Assembly: GCF_044759095.2 (NCBI RefSeq)
Contig: NZ_JBIYSM020000003.1
Span: forward strand, 70,091 to 134,090
DNA length: 64,000 nt
Origin: JBIYSM02 sp044759095
GTDB taxonomy: Bacteria; Bacillota; Bacilli; Brevibacillales; Brevibacillaceae
Direction: 5' to 3'
Positions 1 to 8,800 of the stretch are shown in pieces (position 1 is the stretch's first letter; every line of letters begins with the position of its first letter). A model generated the notes under the pieces. The model had not been told where the DNA came from and searched no databases. It saw only the letters and a program-made list of their open reading frames with translations. Both the position numbers and the translations under genes were made by a program.

Positions 1-860
1 ATCATATTGCTTCCGAGATTTTCAAAAAAGAACTGGAAGCGAAGAGTAACAACACGTTGAAAGTTGAAATTTTCCCCAACGCGAAATTAGGAAGCGAAAA
101 GGATGCCGTCGAAGGCGTCATGAATGGCACGATCGATATGTCCGTATTGTCTGCTGACAGTTCCATGGCGAATGTCGTCCCTGAGATGAATGTATTCGGT
201 ATTCCTTTCTTGTTCGAAAATGAAGAGCACGTTTATAAAGTACTGGATGGCGAAATCGGGAAAGGATTGCTCAAGAAGGCTGATGAAAAAGGAATGAAAG
301 GGTTAGGATTCTGGGAAATCGGCTTTCGAAATATGACTACGAAAGAAAAGGCGATCAATACCCCGCAAGATATGGCAGGCTTGAAAATGCGTGTGCAGCC
401 TGCTCCCGTATGGCAAGAATTCATGAAATCTCTCGGTGCCAACCCAACTCCGGTTCCTTTCAATGAGCTTTACAGCGCTCTTGAACAAGGAGTGGTAGAT
501 GGCCAGGAAAATCCGATTGCAACCATCATGTCCATGAAATTCTATGAAGTTCAAAAGCAAGTCGCCTTGACCAAGCACACCTATTCTCCTGGCGCGGTAA
601 TCATGAGCAGCAAAATGTATGATTCCCTCTCCGATGAACAAAAGAAATGGGTAGAAGAAGCCGTACTGAAAGCGGCGCAGGAACAGCGTAAAGTGTTGGC
701 TGAAAAAGAAGCGCAATCCATCGAAGAATTGAAGAAGAACGGCGTCAATATTACTGAACCGGATCGCAGCGCTTTCGCGGAAGTGACGAAGGATGTTTCC
801 AAAGCGGTTGCGGATAAGGTTCCGGCAGAACTCATCGAACAGATCAAGTCTGCGAAGTAA
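1..860 (+). CDS. dctP: TRAP transporter solute-binding protein, DctP family (5' end outside window)
   Basis: Extracytoplasmic binding protein that captures a carboxylate-type substrate and hands it to the DctQM membrane subunits encoded just downstream. The reading frame is already open at base 3, so the start and signal peptide lie upstream of the window; about 285 codons are seen of a usual length near 340. Family marks are visible: the GLKMRVQPAPVW stretch with the substrate-clamping arginine, and the VVDGQENP motif near mid-protein. A strong terminator follows the stop. Substrate cannot be read from sequence; the neighbouring BenE-like permease hints at an aromatic or other organic acid, which is inference. 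Confidence 0.93.
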   Translation, partial: HIASEIFKKELEAKSNNTLKVEIFPNAKLGSEKDAVEGVMNGTIDMSVLSADSSMANVVPEMNVFGIPFLFENEEHVYKVLDGEIGKGLLKKADEKGMKGLGFWEIGFRNMTTKEKAINTPQDMAGLKMRVQPAPVWQEFMKSLGANPTPVPFNELYSALEQGVVDGQENPIATIMSMKFYEVQKQVALTKHTYSPGAVIMSSKMYDSLSDEQKKWVEEAVLKAAQEQRKVLAEKEAQSIEELKKNGVNITEPDRSAFAEVTKDVSKAVADKVPAELIEQIKSAK

Positions 861-870
861 AGAAGTGAAT

Positions 871-900
871 AAGGACTGCATGGTGCAGTCCTTCTTTTTA
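871..900 (+). terminator. Rho-independent terminator after dctP
   Basis: A ten-base perfect stem (AAGGACTGCA / TGCAGTCCTT) with loop TGG is followed by CTTTTTA. It sits 11 bases after the dctP stop, so much of the binding-protein transcript should end here, giving more DctP than DctQM. Confidence 0.85.
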
Positions 901-907
901 TCGTGTA

Positions 908-957
908 GGAAAGTTTAAGGGCTTCACCGTGTGAAAGCGCCCTGAAATAAACTTTCC
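908..957 (+). other. Long imperfect hairpin between dctP and dctQ
   Basis: Outer arms GGAAAGTTT and AAACTTTCC match perfectly, with an inner pair AGGGC/GCCCT. There is no T-tract. It could stabilise the upstream mRNA or act in the leader of dctQ; function unknown. Confidence 0.5.
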
Positions 958-1006
958 GGAACGCATAAAAAGTTTCCTCTAACGAAGAACCAGCTTCTTC
1001 GAGAGG

Positions 1007-1027
1007 GCTTCAATCGAAGCTTTTTTT
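1007..1027 (+). terminator. Second terminator-like hairpin in the dctP-dctQ gap
   Basis: Stem GCTTC / GAAGC with a four-base loop is followed by seven T residues and lies only 18 bases before the dctQ start. It looks like an attenuator that limits readthrough into dctQM. Confidence 0.6.
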
Positions 1028-1045
1028 AATACGGAGGTGTCACAA

Positions 1046-1513
1046 TTGAAAAATGTACGGAAGCATTGGCTGGAAATTTTAACAGGAGCCTCACTAGCCG
1101 TTGTCGTTCTATCAACCTTTGCACAGGTACTCTTACGGTTCGTATTCAAAGTTCCTGCCCCTTGGACCGAAGAAGTGACCCGAATTGCCTTTGCATACAT
1201 GGTCTTTCTCGGTGCAGCCCTGGGAGCGAAACACAACCTTCATTTAAGTGTGGATATTTTAGGGAATGCTCCCGCTGCTCTCAGAAAGATTATTCTTTCA
1301 ATTGGATACTTCTTAAGCGTGGTATTCATTGCGATCTTCTCCTATTACGGTTGGCAGCACTCGATCAATTCAAAAATGCAAACGACGCCGACCATGGAAA
1401 TTTCCTTCTATTATATCTATTTGATCCTGCCATTCTCCGGTATCTTGATGGTCTTCTACTTGGTGAAGAACATGATTTCAGAGCTTCGAAACCAGGGGGT
1501 GGATAACAAATGA
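1046..1513 (+). CDS. dctQ: TRAP transporter small permease subunit, DctQ family
   Basis: Small membrane subunit that joins the binding protein to the large DctM channel. 155 residues with four predicted hydrophobic segments; the TEEVTRIAFAYMVFLGAALG stretch after the second segment is typical of DctQ. I chose the TTG at 1046 because GGAGG at 1033-1037 lies 8 bases upstream; the GTG at 1037 would overlap its own ribosome site. The stop overlaps the dctM start (ATGA), so the two are translationally coupled. Confidence 0.92.
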   Translation: MKNVRKHWLEILTGASLAVVVLSTFAQVLLRFVFKVPAPWTEEVTRIAFAYMVFLGAALGAKHNLHLSVDILGNAPAALRKIILSIGYFLSVVFIAIFSYYGWQHSINSKMQTTPTMEISFYYIYLILPFSGILMVFYLVKNMISELRNQGVDNK

Positions 1514-2787
1514 TTGCTTTGGTTGGACTATTATTTGTTCTCTTTTTGCTGCGCATCCCCATCGCCTTTGGAATCGGGATCACCTCTCTGATCGGGTTGA
1601 TCATGAGTGGAACGGACTTAATCGTCATTGCGCAAAAGTCCTTTTCCGGGATCGATTCGTTCTCCCTGGTTGCCATTCCTTTATTTGTACTTGCCGGAGA
1701 AATCATGACGGTCGGGGGGATTTCCAAACGCCTCGTTAACTTTGCCGCCTTGCTGGTCGGTCATTTGCCGGCAGGTCTGGGTATGGTAGCGATCTTGGCA
1801 TGTACCTTTTTCTCTGCCATTTCAGGGTCAGCGATTGCCGATGCCGCAGCGATCGGGGGAATTCTCATTCCGGCGATGGTCGCTCAAGGTTACGACAGGC
1901 GTTTTGCTTCCACGCTTGTGGCTTCCGCCTCCACGGTGGGACCGATTATCCCTCCTTCGATTCCGTTGATTCTGTATGGGGTAATGGCCAGCGTATCCAT
2001 CGGGGACCTGTTTTTGGCCGGTGTCGCACCAGGCATTCTCATGTCCGGAGCGTTAATGATTTACGCTTACTATTACGGCAAGAAACACAATATTAAAGGT
2101 CGAGAGAAAATGGCGTCCGGCAAGGAAATCCTGGTCGGTCTGAAAGATGCCTTCCTGGCTCTCTTGCTGCCGATCATCATTATCGGCGGATTTCGTACGG
2201 GAGTGTTTACCGCTACAGAATCAGGGGTAATTGCCGTGGCCTACGCTTTGATTATCGGAGCGGTCGTCTACAAAGAGCTGGATTTGAAAAAACTCCCGAA
2301 GGTTTTGCTGGATTCAGCCGTCAGTTCGGCAACGATCCTGTTTGTCATTGCAAATGCCACGTTATTTACCTGGCTGCTGTCTTACCACAGCATTCCGGAA
2401 AAGCTGGGCAGCCTGGTGTCCTCGATTTCTAGTGAAACGTGGGTTCTCCTGCTTGTGATCAATATCATTCTATTAATTGCGGGTACCTTTATTGACACCA
2501 TCAGTGCCTTGACGATCTTTACCCCGCTGTTCCTCCCTGTTGTCACAGCAGCGGGAGTGGACCCGGTCCATTTTGGGATCATACTCGCCGTCAATTTAAC
2601 CATCGGCATGATTACTCCGCCGCTTGGCGTATGTTTATTCGTCACTTCGTCCATCGCCAAAATCAACCTGGCAGAAATGGTCAAGCCCTTGATGCCGCAA
2701 CTGCTGGCACTGCTCCTGATCCTGGCTCTGGTTACCTATTGGCCCGATGTAAGCTTATTCCTGCCGCAGCTGCTTGGTGGCAAATAG
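1510..2787 (+). CDS. dctM: TRAP transporter large permease subunit, DctM family
   Basis: Ion-coupled channel subunit of the TRAP transporter, about 12 membrane segments over 425 residues, which is normal length. The motif GSAIADAAAIGGILIPAM near residues 100-117 and the NLTIGMITPPLGVCLFV stretch near residue 360 are DctM hallmarks. ATG overlaps the dctQ stop by four bases and the next gene starts immediately after the dctM stop (TAGATG), so dctQ, dctM and the permease that follows form one translational unit. Confidence 0.95.
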   Translation: MIALVGLLFVLFLLRIPIAFGIGITSLIGLIMSGTDLIVIAQKSFSGIDSFSLVAIPLFVLAGEIMTVGGISKRLVNFAALLVGHLPAGLGMVAILACTFFSAISGSAIADAAAIGGILIPAMVAQGYDRRFASTLVASASTVGPIIPPSIPLILYGVMASVSIGDLFLAGVAPGILMSGALMIYAYYYGKKHNIKGREKMASGKEILVGLKDAFLALLLPIIIIGGFRTGVFTATESGVIAVAYALIIGAVVYKELDLKKLPKVLLDSAVSSATILFVIANATLFTWLLSYHSIPEKLGSLVSSISSETWVLLLVINIILLIAGTFIDTISALTIFTPLFLPVVTAAGVDPVHFGIILAVNLTIGMITPPLGVCLFVTSSIAKINLAEMVKPLMPQLLALLLILALVTYWPDVSLFLPQLLGGK

Positions 2788-3957
2788 ATGGGGACGAGGT
2801 TCATCACCATCGTTTCCTACGGGATCCTGGCAGCCATTATTGGATTGAATCCGGTGTTGCTGATCATCGGGGCATCCATGAATAAAGGGTTAACGATCGA
2901 CCAGGTGATCTCCTGGACATTTGGTTGTTACGTATTTGCCGGCTTGATCGGGATTCTCCTGTCCTGGAAAACCAGACTGCCCATCTGCGGTTCTCAATCC
3001 GTTCCAGCTGCCGTCCTATTGGGGACGGCTCTTTCTCCTTTTACATGGGAACAAGCGGCCGGAAGCTATCTGGCAGCCGGATTGCTGATGCTGATCCTGG
3101 GAGTGACGGGTGCCTTTACCAAAGTGATTGACTACGTTCCCATTGAAATTGTGATGGCGATGTTTGCGGGAACGATGATGAAATTCTCGGTTGGCATTGT
3201 CAATTTGACACAGCAGCATGTGGTTGTCGGGTTGTCTTGTCTGGCAGGGTTTTTGCTGTTCCATGTTTTCCTGCGCAATATTCCCGCTCCGCTGGGTGGA
3301 ATTCTCTTCGGGGGGATTGCAGCCTGGATGCAAGGCGATTTGCAAGGACTGCAAGCGGGAAGCCTGTGGATTCCAACTCCGATATTTCCTGAATTTTCAT
3401 TTGCCGGTATCTTATCGCTCTCCATCCCGATGGTCGTGTTGATCCTGGGGACGGAAGGCGTTCAGGGAATCAGCGGCTTAAAGCTGGGCGGGTATGAACC
3501 GCCTGTCAACAAGATGGTTACGACTTCCGGGGTGGGGACGATTCTGTCAAGCTTGTTTGGAGGGCACAGCGCCAATACAGCCGGAATCATGACCACGGTG
3601 TGCGCCGATCCTGAGGTGGGACGGCTGGAGGATCGGTATCAGGCGGCAATCATCACGGGCGGAATCATGCTGCTTTTTGGCTTGTTCTCCGGATTTTTTA
3701 TCCCCGTGATGACCACTGTCCCTCGCTATTTGATCGACTTGTTTACAGGGATCGCCCTTCTTCCGATCCTGATGCAATCTCTCACCATCTCATTCGGAAC
3801 AGAAAAACACCAATTTTCCACTTTCGCCGCCTTTGCCGTCGCACTGTCCGGTGTAACGATTCTCGGAATCAGCGCCCCCTTATGGTCCATGCTCCTGGGG
3901 ATCCTTCTGATGCTCTTGCTGGAGAAAAAACCGGATCGTCCTGAACGAGCCAGATGA
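2788..3957 (+). CDS. benE: BenE-like benzoate/organic-acid membrane transporter
   Basis: 389-residue polytopic protein resembling benzoate:proton symporters of the BenE family (COG3135): LPICGSQSVPAAVLLGTAL, IPAPLGGILFGGIAA and a FGGHSANTAGIMTTVCA stretch near residues 250-270. It starts at the base after the dctM stop and has no separate promoter, so it is co-transcribed with the TRAP permease. Two unrelated importers in one operon suggests both act on the same or successive organic acids, or that this protein handles a related aromatic acid; this is inference. Some family members have been assigned other substrates, so the name describes the family only. Confidence 0.8.
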   Translation: MGTRFITIVSYGILAAIIGLNPVLLIIGASMNKGLTIDQVISWTFGCYVFAGLIGILLSWKTRLPICGSQSVPAAVLLGTALSPFTWEQAAGSYLAAGLLMLILGVTGAFTKVIDYVPIEIVMAMFAGTMMKFSVGIVNLTQQHVVVGLSCLAGFLLFHVFLRNIPAPLGGILFGGIAAWMQGDLQGLQAGSLWIPTPIFPEFSFAGILSLSIPMVVLILGTEGVQGISGLKLGGYEPPVNKMVTTSGVGTILSSLFGGHSANTAGIMTTVCADPEVGRLEDRYQAAIITGGIMLLFGLFSGFFIPVMTTVPRYLIDLFTGIALLPILMQSLTISFGTEKHQFSTFAAFAVALSGVTILGISAPLWSMLLGILLMLLLEKKPDRPERAR

Positions 3958-3967
3958 CAGTCAAACA

Positions 3968-3990
3968 GCCCGGGGCTTTTTACTCCGGGC
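3968..3990. terminator. GC-rich hairpin between convergent genes
   Basis: GCCCGG / CCGGGC arms flank a T-rich loop between the benE stop and the stop of the small gene on the other strand. There is no good T-tract on either side, so its strength as a terminator is doubtful. Confidence 0.4.
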
Positions 3991-3998
3991 CTGTCGTA

Positions 3999-4169
3999 TT
4001 AAAACGGACCGCCATTGTTGTGCCAGTTTTGAAAGGACTGGTAAAAGTGAGCATCTTCCTGGTAATGCTTCACGGAATGTTCGTCCCGCTTTCGCAGGGT
4101 GACGGAACCGGTTAATGCCCAACCAGCGGCGACGATCGCAAGCACAATTCCTCCGAGGATGTACAGCAT
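3999..4169 (-). CDS. Small single-pass membrane protein, unknown function
   Basis: A 56-codon frame starting MLYILGGIVLAIVAAG, one clear membrane segment at residues 2-20, then a charged tail rich in H, Q and N ending NNGGPF. The start is supported by AAGGGGGGA seven bases upstream on the minus strand, an excellent ribosome site. It fills the gap between benE and the ArsR-type gene. I do not recognise a family; the coding call rests on the ribosome site, frame and hydrophobic pattern. Confidence 0.65.
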   Translation of the reverse strand: MLYILGGIVLAIVAAGWALTGSVTLRKRDEHSVKHYQEDAHFYQSFQNWHNNGGPF

Positions 4170-4328
4170 GAAGCTTCCCCCCTTTTCCGGATTGCGTTAC
4201 CTATATTGTATGAATATTTCGATAAAAAGTTGCACTGCCATCATTGACATTCGGAACCCATTGATTTACTATCTGTTTTAATTCATATCTAATTAAATGA
4301 TTATCGAATTTTTTGGAGGGTGATTCAG

Positions 4329-4949
4329 ATGCAGCTAGACAAGCTGGTCACGTTTTACAAAGCCTTGGGCGATCCGACCCGCATCCGCATATTGGCGTTG
4401 CTGGCAAACGGTCCGCTGCACGGTCAGGCGCTGGCTGGAAAGCTGGGTGTGACACCGCCCACCATTACGCATCACATGGTAAAGCTGCGGGAAGCCGGGC
4501 TGGTGTATGAGCGCCGGGAGAAAAACACCATTACCTTTTACCTGCATGAGACCAATCTAAAGCGCAGCTCCGAAGCGATTTGGGGTGTAATCGAGAAAGC
4601 CAAAAAACAGCCGGGTGCCGCATCCGGCATGGAAAAGGAGCAGATGGACGTGAGCATGGAAGCGGAAAAAGCCCAGGTCATCAAGAACTTCTTTACGGTA
4701 GAGGGCAGGCTGAAGCAAATTCCGGCACAGCGGAAGAAAAAGCTGATCGTCTTCGAGCATCTGATGCGGGGGCTTCAGGCGGGGCGGAAATACACGGAGC
4801 AGGAAATCAATGAGTACATTCAAAAGTTTCATGAGGATTATGCGACGATTCGCCGCGAGTTTATCATGAACCACTTTATGTATCGGGAAAACGGTATTTA
4901 CGAACAAAATCCGCGTGAGCTGTGGGCCAAGCCGGAGGAGTGCAAATGA
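4329..4949 (+). CDS. ArsR-family regulator with C-terminal DUF2087 domain
   Basis: DNA-binding repressor type protein of 206 residues. Residues 1-80 form an ArsR winged helix (YKALGDPTRIRILALL, then PPTITHHMVKLREAGLV as recognition helix). Residues about 125-190 resemble DUF2087, with EHLMRGLQAGRKYTEQEINE. No metal-binding CxC motif of classic ArsR is seen, so it is probably not a metal sensor. The ATG at 4329 is chosen because GGAGGG ends 8 bases upstream; an upstream GTG at 4320 overlaps that site. It stands alone and its target is unknown. Confidence 0.88.
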   Translation: MQLDKLVTFYKALGDPTRIRILALLANGPLHGQALAGKLGVTPPTITHHMVKLREAGLVYERREKNTITFYLHETNLKRSSEAIWGVIEKAKKQPGAASGMEKEQMDVSMEAEKAQVIKNFFTVEGRLKQIPAQRKKKLIVFEHLMRGLQAGRKYTEQEINEYIQKFHEDYATIRREFIMNHFMYRENGIYEQNPRELWAKPEECK

Positions 4950-4990
4950 AAAAGAAAAAGGACAACCGTCGGCATCGCACTCCGGTTGTC
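4950..4990 (-). terminator. Terminator for ytpI (minus strand)
   Basis: Arms GACAACCG (4961-4968) and CGGTTGTC (4983-4990) flank a short loop. The A-rich run before it on the plus strand becomes a T-tract on the minus strand, placing the end of the ytpI transcript here. Confidence 0.65.
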
Positions 4991-5074
4991 TGAAGCAATA
5001 GAATGTCACACGTTTGATTATAGCGCAAGAAAGTCTTTTTTATCCAGCACAAACGAATGGGAATAAAGGAAAAT

Positions 5075-5386
5075 TCAAGATTCCCCTTTGGCAGCGGCCT
5101 GCCACTCTGCCCGATAGCGAAGGAAATTCCGTGTCCCCAGCACGAGGTTGACCAGTCCGACCAACAGGAGAATGGCTCCAACGACAATGCGTACGCTGGT
5201 TAACGGTTCAAACGTAAATTGATTGGCGCCGAACAGGGTGACAAGCACGCCCATCGCCATGTTCATTTTGCCCAATGTCATACGCGATTGCAGAGGATGC
5301 ATCCCCCGCTGCCGGGCCGTGATGCTGTAATAGACGCTGGCTGTGATCGACGCCAGCATGCCGGTCATGTAAAAGGCAAACCACAT
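5075..5386 (-). CDS. ytpI: YtpI-like membrane protein
   Basis: 103-residue protein with three hydrophobic segments (about 2-20, 45-57, 65-85) and a QSRMTLGKMNMAMGV stretch between the first two. It resembles B. subtilis YtpI, and its place next to dnaE supports that: in B. subtilis ytpI, nrnA and ytrI lie beside dnaE. Here nrnA and ytrI are absent from this spot. Function unknown. The ATG at 5386 has only a weak ribosome site (GAGAGGA about 13 bases upstream). Confidence 0.8.
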   Translation of the reverse strand: MWFAFYMTGMLASITASVYYSITARQRGMHPLQSRMTLGKMNMAMGVLVTLFGANQFTFEPLTSVRIVVGAILLLVGLVNLVLGTRNFLRYRAEWQAAAKGES

Positions 5387-5458
5387 GTGAATGACTCATC
5401 CTCTCTCAAATCCTGCTACCATCCTACAAAAGATTGTGAGGAAGGTCAAATCGGGTAA

Positions 5459-5493
5459 CGAACACTTGTTCGATATCGTAATTATGATATAAT
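5459..5493 (+). promoter_or_regulatory. Promoter overlapped by a LexA-box-like palindrome
   Basis: The 14-mer CGAACACTTGTTCG is a perfect inverted repeat in its arms and differs at one position from the B. subtilis LexA box (CGAAC-RNRY-GTTYG). It overlaps a -35 TTGTTC (5466-5471) that is 16 bases from a perfect -10 TATAAT (5488-5493). The geometry is that of an SOS-repressed promoter. The transcript would run through the Hol_Tox remnant toward dnaE; a terminator at 5657-5686 lies between. Confidence 0.6.
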
Positions 5494-5520
5494 TTGTTTG
5501 TACATTAGAATACGGCTCCT

Positions 5521-5686
5521 CAAGGGTGGTCGGCACATCCCCGGTAGAAAGGGGGTGATGCCATTGCAAAAAGAAATAGACCGCCCTTGAGCTGACAACT
5601 CGCGGTCCATTTCTCCCAACTGAGCCGACCCCCTATGGGGAACGACTATTGTGCAGGACCGGAGCGCTGCAACGCTTCGGTCTTTA
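5521..5686 (+). pseudogene. Vestigial Hol_Tox small-toxin locus
   Basis: Resembles the ends of the two intact Hol_Tox loci on the island but lacks the middle. A good ribosome site (AAAGGGGGTG) and ATG CCA TTG at 5558 run straight into AAAAAGAAATAG, the usual 3' end of such toxin genes, so the hydrophobic body is gone and only an 11-codon frame remains. The downstream GACCGC/GCGGTC inverted repeat and the closing terminator are kept. This is my comparison within the window plus memory of the family; intact loci are at 50272-50379 and 63344-63451. Confidence 0.55.
5657..5686 (+). terminator. Terminator of the vestigial toxin locus
   Basis: Ten-base stem GACCGGAGCG / CGCTTCGGTC (one G-T pair) with loop CTGCAA, followed by TTTAT. 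Confidence 0.7.
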
Positions 5687-5827
5687 TAACGTATTCTAAA
5701 ACGGTTATCTACATTCACTATATCCGTATCCAGGAAGCTTGTAAACCCCGAGGGGATCGGCTTCGAGATATACGTTATAATAGAATGTACATCTTTTATC
5801 GGGACAGCCAAAGAGGAGGAAGGTACG

Positions 5828-8800
5828 GTGACTACGACCTTTGTCCATTTACACGTACATACGGAATACAGCTTGCTGGACGGTGCGGCAAGAATCGAGC
5901 CTCTGGTGAAAAAGGCGGCAGAGCTGGGTATGCCCGCCCTGGCGATGACCGATCACGCCAATCTGTACGGAGCGATCCCTTTTTACAAGGCGTGCAAGGA
6001 AGCGGGCATCAAGCCGATCATCGGGATGGAAGCCTACGTCATCGAGGGCAATCTGCAGGATCGGGTCCGCAACGCACCGGTTCCCTTCCATCTCGTGTTG
6101 CTGGCGGCCAACCAACAGGGGTACCGCAATTTGTTGAAACTGTGCACCATTGCCAACACAGACGGTTTGTTTATTCTTCCGCGGTTGAACAAGGAGGTCC
6201 TCGCGAAACACAGCGAAGGTTTGATCGCCCTCAGTGCCTGCCGCAAGGGAGAAGTAGGGAAGCTTCTCCTGGACGGTGATTACGAGAGGGCGAAACAAGC
6301 CGCTCTCTGGTATCAGCAGACGTTTGGGCCGGGAAACTTCTACCTGGAGCTTCAGGATCACGGTTTGGAAATCGAGCGGCGTCTCAACCAGCGCCTGCTT
6401 CGGTTGAGCCAGGAGACGGGCATTCCGCTGGCGGCGACGAACAACGTCCATTACATTCATCGCGAGGATCATCAGATTCACGACATCCTATTGGCAATCG
6501 GGGAGGGAAAGACCGTCGGGGATGAAGAGCGGTTCCGCTATGAAACCGATCAGTACTATTTAAAAAGCGGAGAGGAAATGGCCAGCCTGTTTGCTTATGT
6601 CCCCGAAGCGCTCCACAACACAGGGAGAATTGCCGACAGGTGTGAGCTTGTGTTTGCTTTTGGCGAGCATATACTGCCCATGTTTCCGCTTCCCGATGGG
6701 CAAGACACCGTGGCATTTCTCAGAGAGCTGTGCGAGCAGGGATGCCGGGAGCGGTACGGGGAGTTGACTCCGATTGTCAGGGAACGGCTTGCGCACGAAC
6801 TGGACATCATCACGCGCACCGGCTTTGCCGATTACTTCCTGATCGTCTGGGACTTCATGCGATACGCCCATGAGCACGGAATTCCCACGGGACCGGGGCG
6901 CGGTTCCGCCGCGGGAAGTCTGGTCGCATACGCCCTGAAGATCACCAACGTCGATCCGTTGAAATTCAACCTGCTGTTCGAGCGATTCCTCAATCCCGAG
7001 CGGGTCACCATGCCCGACATCGACATCGACTTTTCCGTGGAACGGCGGGACGAAGTAATCCGCTATGTGGCAGACAAGTATGGGCGGGATCGGGTGGCCC
7101 AAATCATTACCTTTGGAACGATGGCGGCGCGGGCTGCCGTTCGCGATGCAGGCCGGGCACTCGGCATGTCGCTCGGACTGGTGGATCGGGTGGCCAGAAT
7201 GATTCCGCAGTCGCCCGGCATGACCATTGAAAAGGCGCTGCAGCAGAATCCCGATCTGGTCAGGCTATGTTCGGAAAACAAGCAGGCGGGACAATTGCTT
7301 GAAGCGGCGATCGGCATTGAGGGGCTGCCGCGCCACGCTTCCACGCATGCGGCCGGGGTCGTGATCTCCCGCGAACCGCTGACGGAATACGTCCCGCTGC
7401 AGACGGGCAGTGAAGGTCTTGCGCTCACCCAGTATCCGATGGACGTGCTGGAGGAAGTGGGGCTCTTGAAGATGGACTTTCTCGGTCTGCGAAACCTCAC
7501 CATTATTCAGGAGGCGCTGCGCCATTTGGAGCAGCAGGGTATTGCCCTCGATCTGAATCGATTGCCGTCCCATGACGAAAAGACGTTCCGCATGCTGAGC
7601 AAAGGAGAGACCACCGGCATCTTTCAGCTGGAATCCGCCGGCATGCGCAGCGTCCTGCGCGAGCTGAAGCCGTCGAATCTTGACGATATCATCGCGGTGC
7701 TCGCCCTGTATCGACCGGGCCCGATGGAGATTATCCCGCAGTACATTCAGGCGAAGCACGGCGAGACCAAGGTTAGCTACGCCCACCCGGATCTGGAGCC
7801 GATCCTGAAGGAAACGCACGGTTTCATGATTTACCAGGAGCAGATCATGCAGATCTCGTCCAAACTGGCCGGCTTCAGTCTGGGAGAAGCGGATATCCTG
7901 CGGCGTGCCGTGGGCAAAAAAAAGCGGGAGCTCTTGGCCGAGCAGCGGGAGAAGTTCGTGGCCGGGTGCGTAAAGCAGGGGTATGGAGAGAAGCTGGGGC
8001 ACGAAATCTACGACCTGATCGTTCGCTTCGCCGACTACGGATTCAACAAGGCCCATTCCGTCGCTTATGCAATCATCGCCTACCAGATGGCCTATCTGAA
8101 GGCGAACTACCCGCTCGCCTTTATGGCGGCGCTGCTGTCGCTTTCGATCGGCAGTCAGACTCGCATCGCCGAGTATACCGAGGAGGCGCGTCGCCTTCGT
8201 CTCACCGTGCTGCCGCCGGACGTAAACGAGAGCGAAGCCTTCTTTACCGTACAGGGCAACGCCATCCGCTTTGGCCTTGCCGCGGTGAAAAACGTGGGAT
8301 ACGGAGCGATCGAGTCGATCGTACGGGAGCGGGCACGACGTCCGTACAGGGATCTCTTTGACTTCTGCGACCGCGTCGACAGCCGGCTGGTCAACCGGAG
8401 GGTGGTGGAGTCGCTGATCATGTGCGGAGCGCTGGACTCGCTGCCGGGACACCGCACCCAGCTCCTGGTGCTGCTGGATGAAGCGATGGGCAAAGCCACA
8501 TCCAGGCGCCAGGACCGGGATGCCGACCAGCTCAACCTGTTTGCGGCCGACGACGGGGGAGAGCCGATGCGACCACCCAGCGAATACCCTGACGTTCCGC
8601 CGTTTAGCCAGGTCCAGCAGCTGAAGGAGGAGCGGGAGCTGCTGGGGGTATACCTGTCCGGCCATCCGCTGGACCAGTACGCTTACCTTCTCAACCGGCC
8701 AGAGGTTCATTCCGTCTCCTCGCTCGTCGAGTGTCCCCAGGACCAGGTGGTGAAGATCGTCGGGATGATTACGGAGGAACGGCGCATCCAAACGAAAAAG

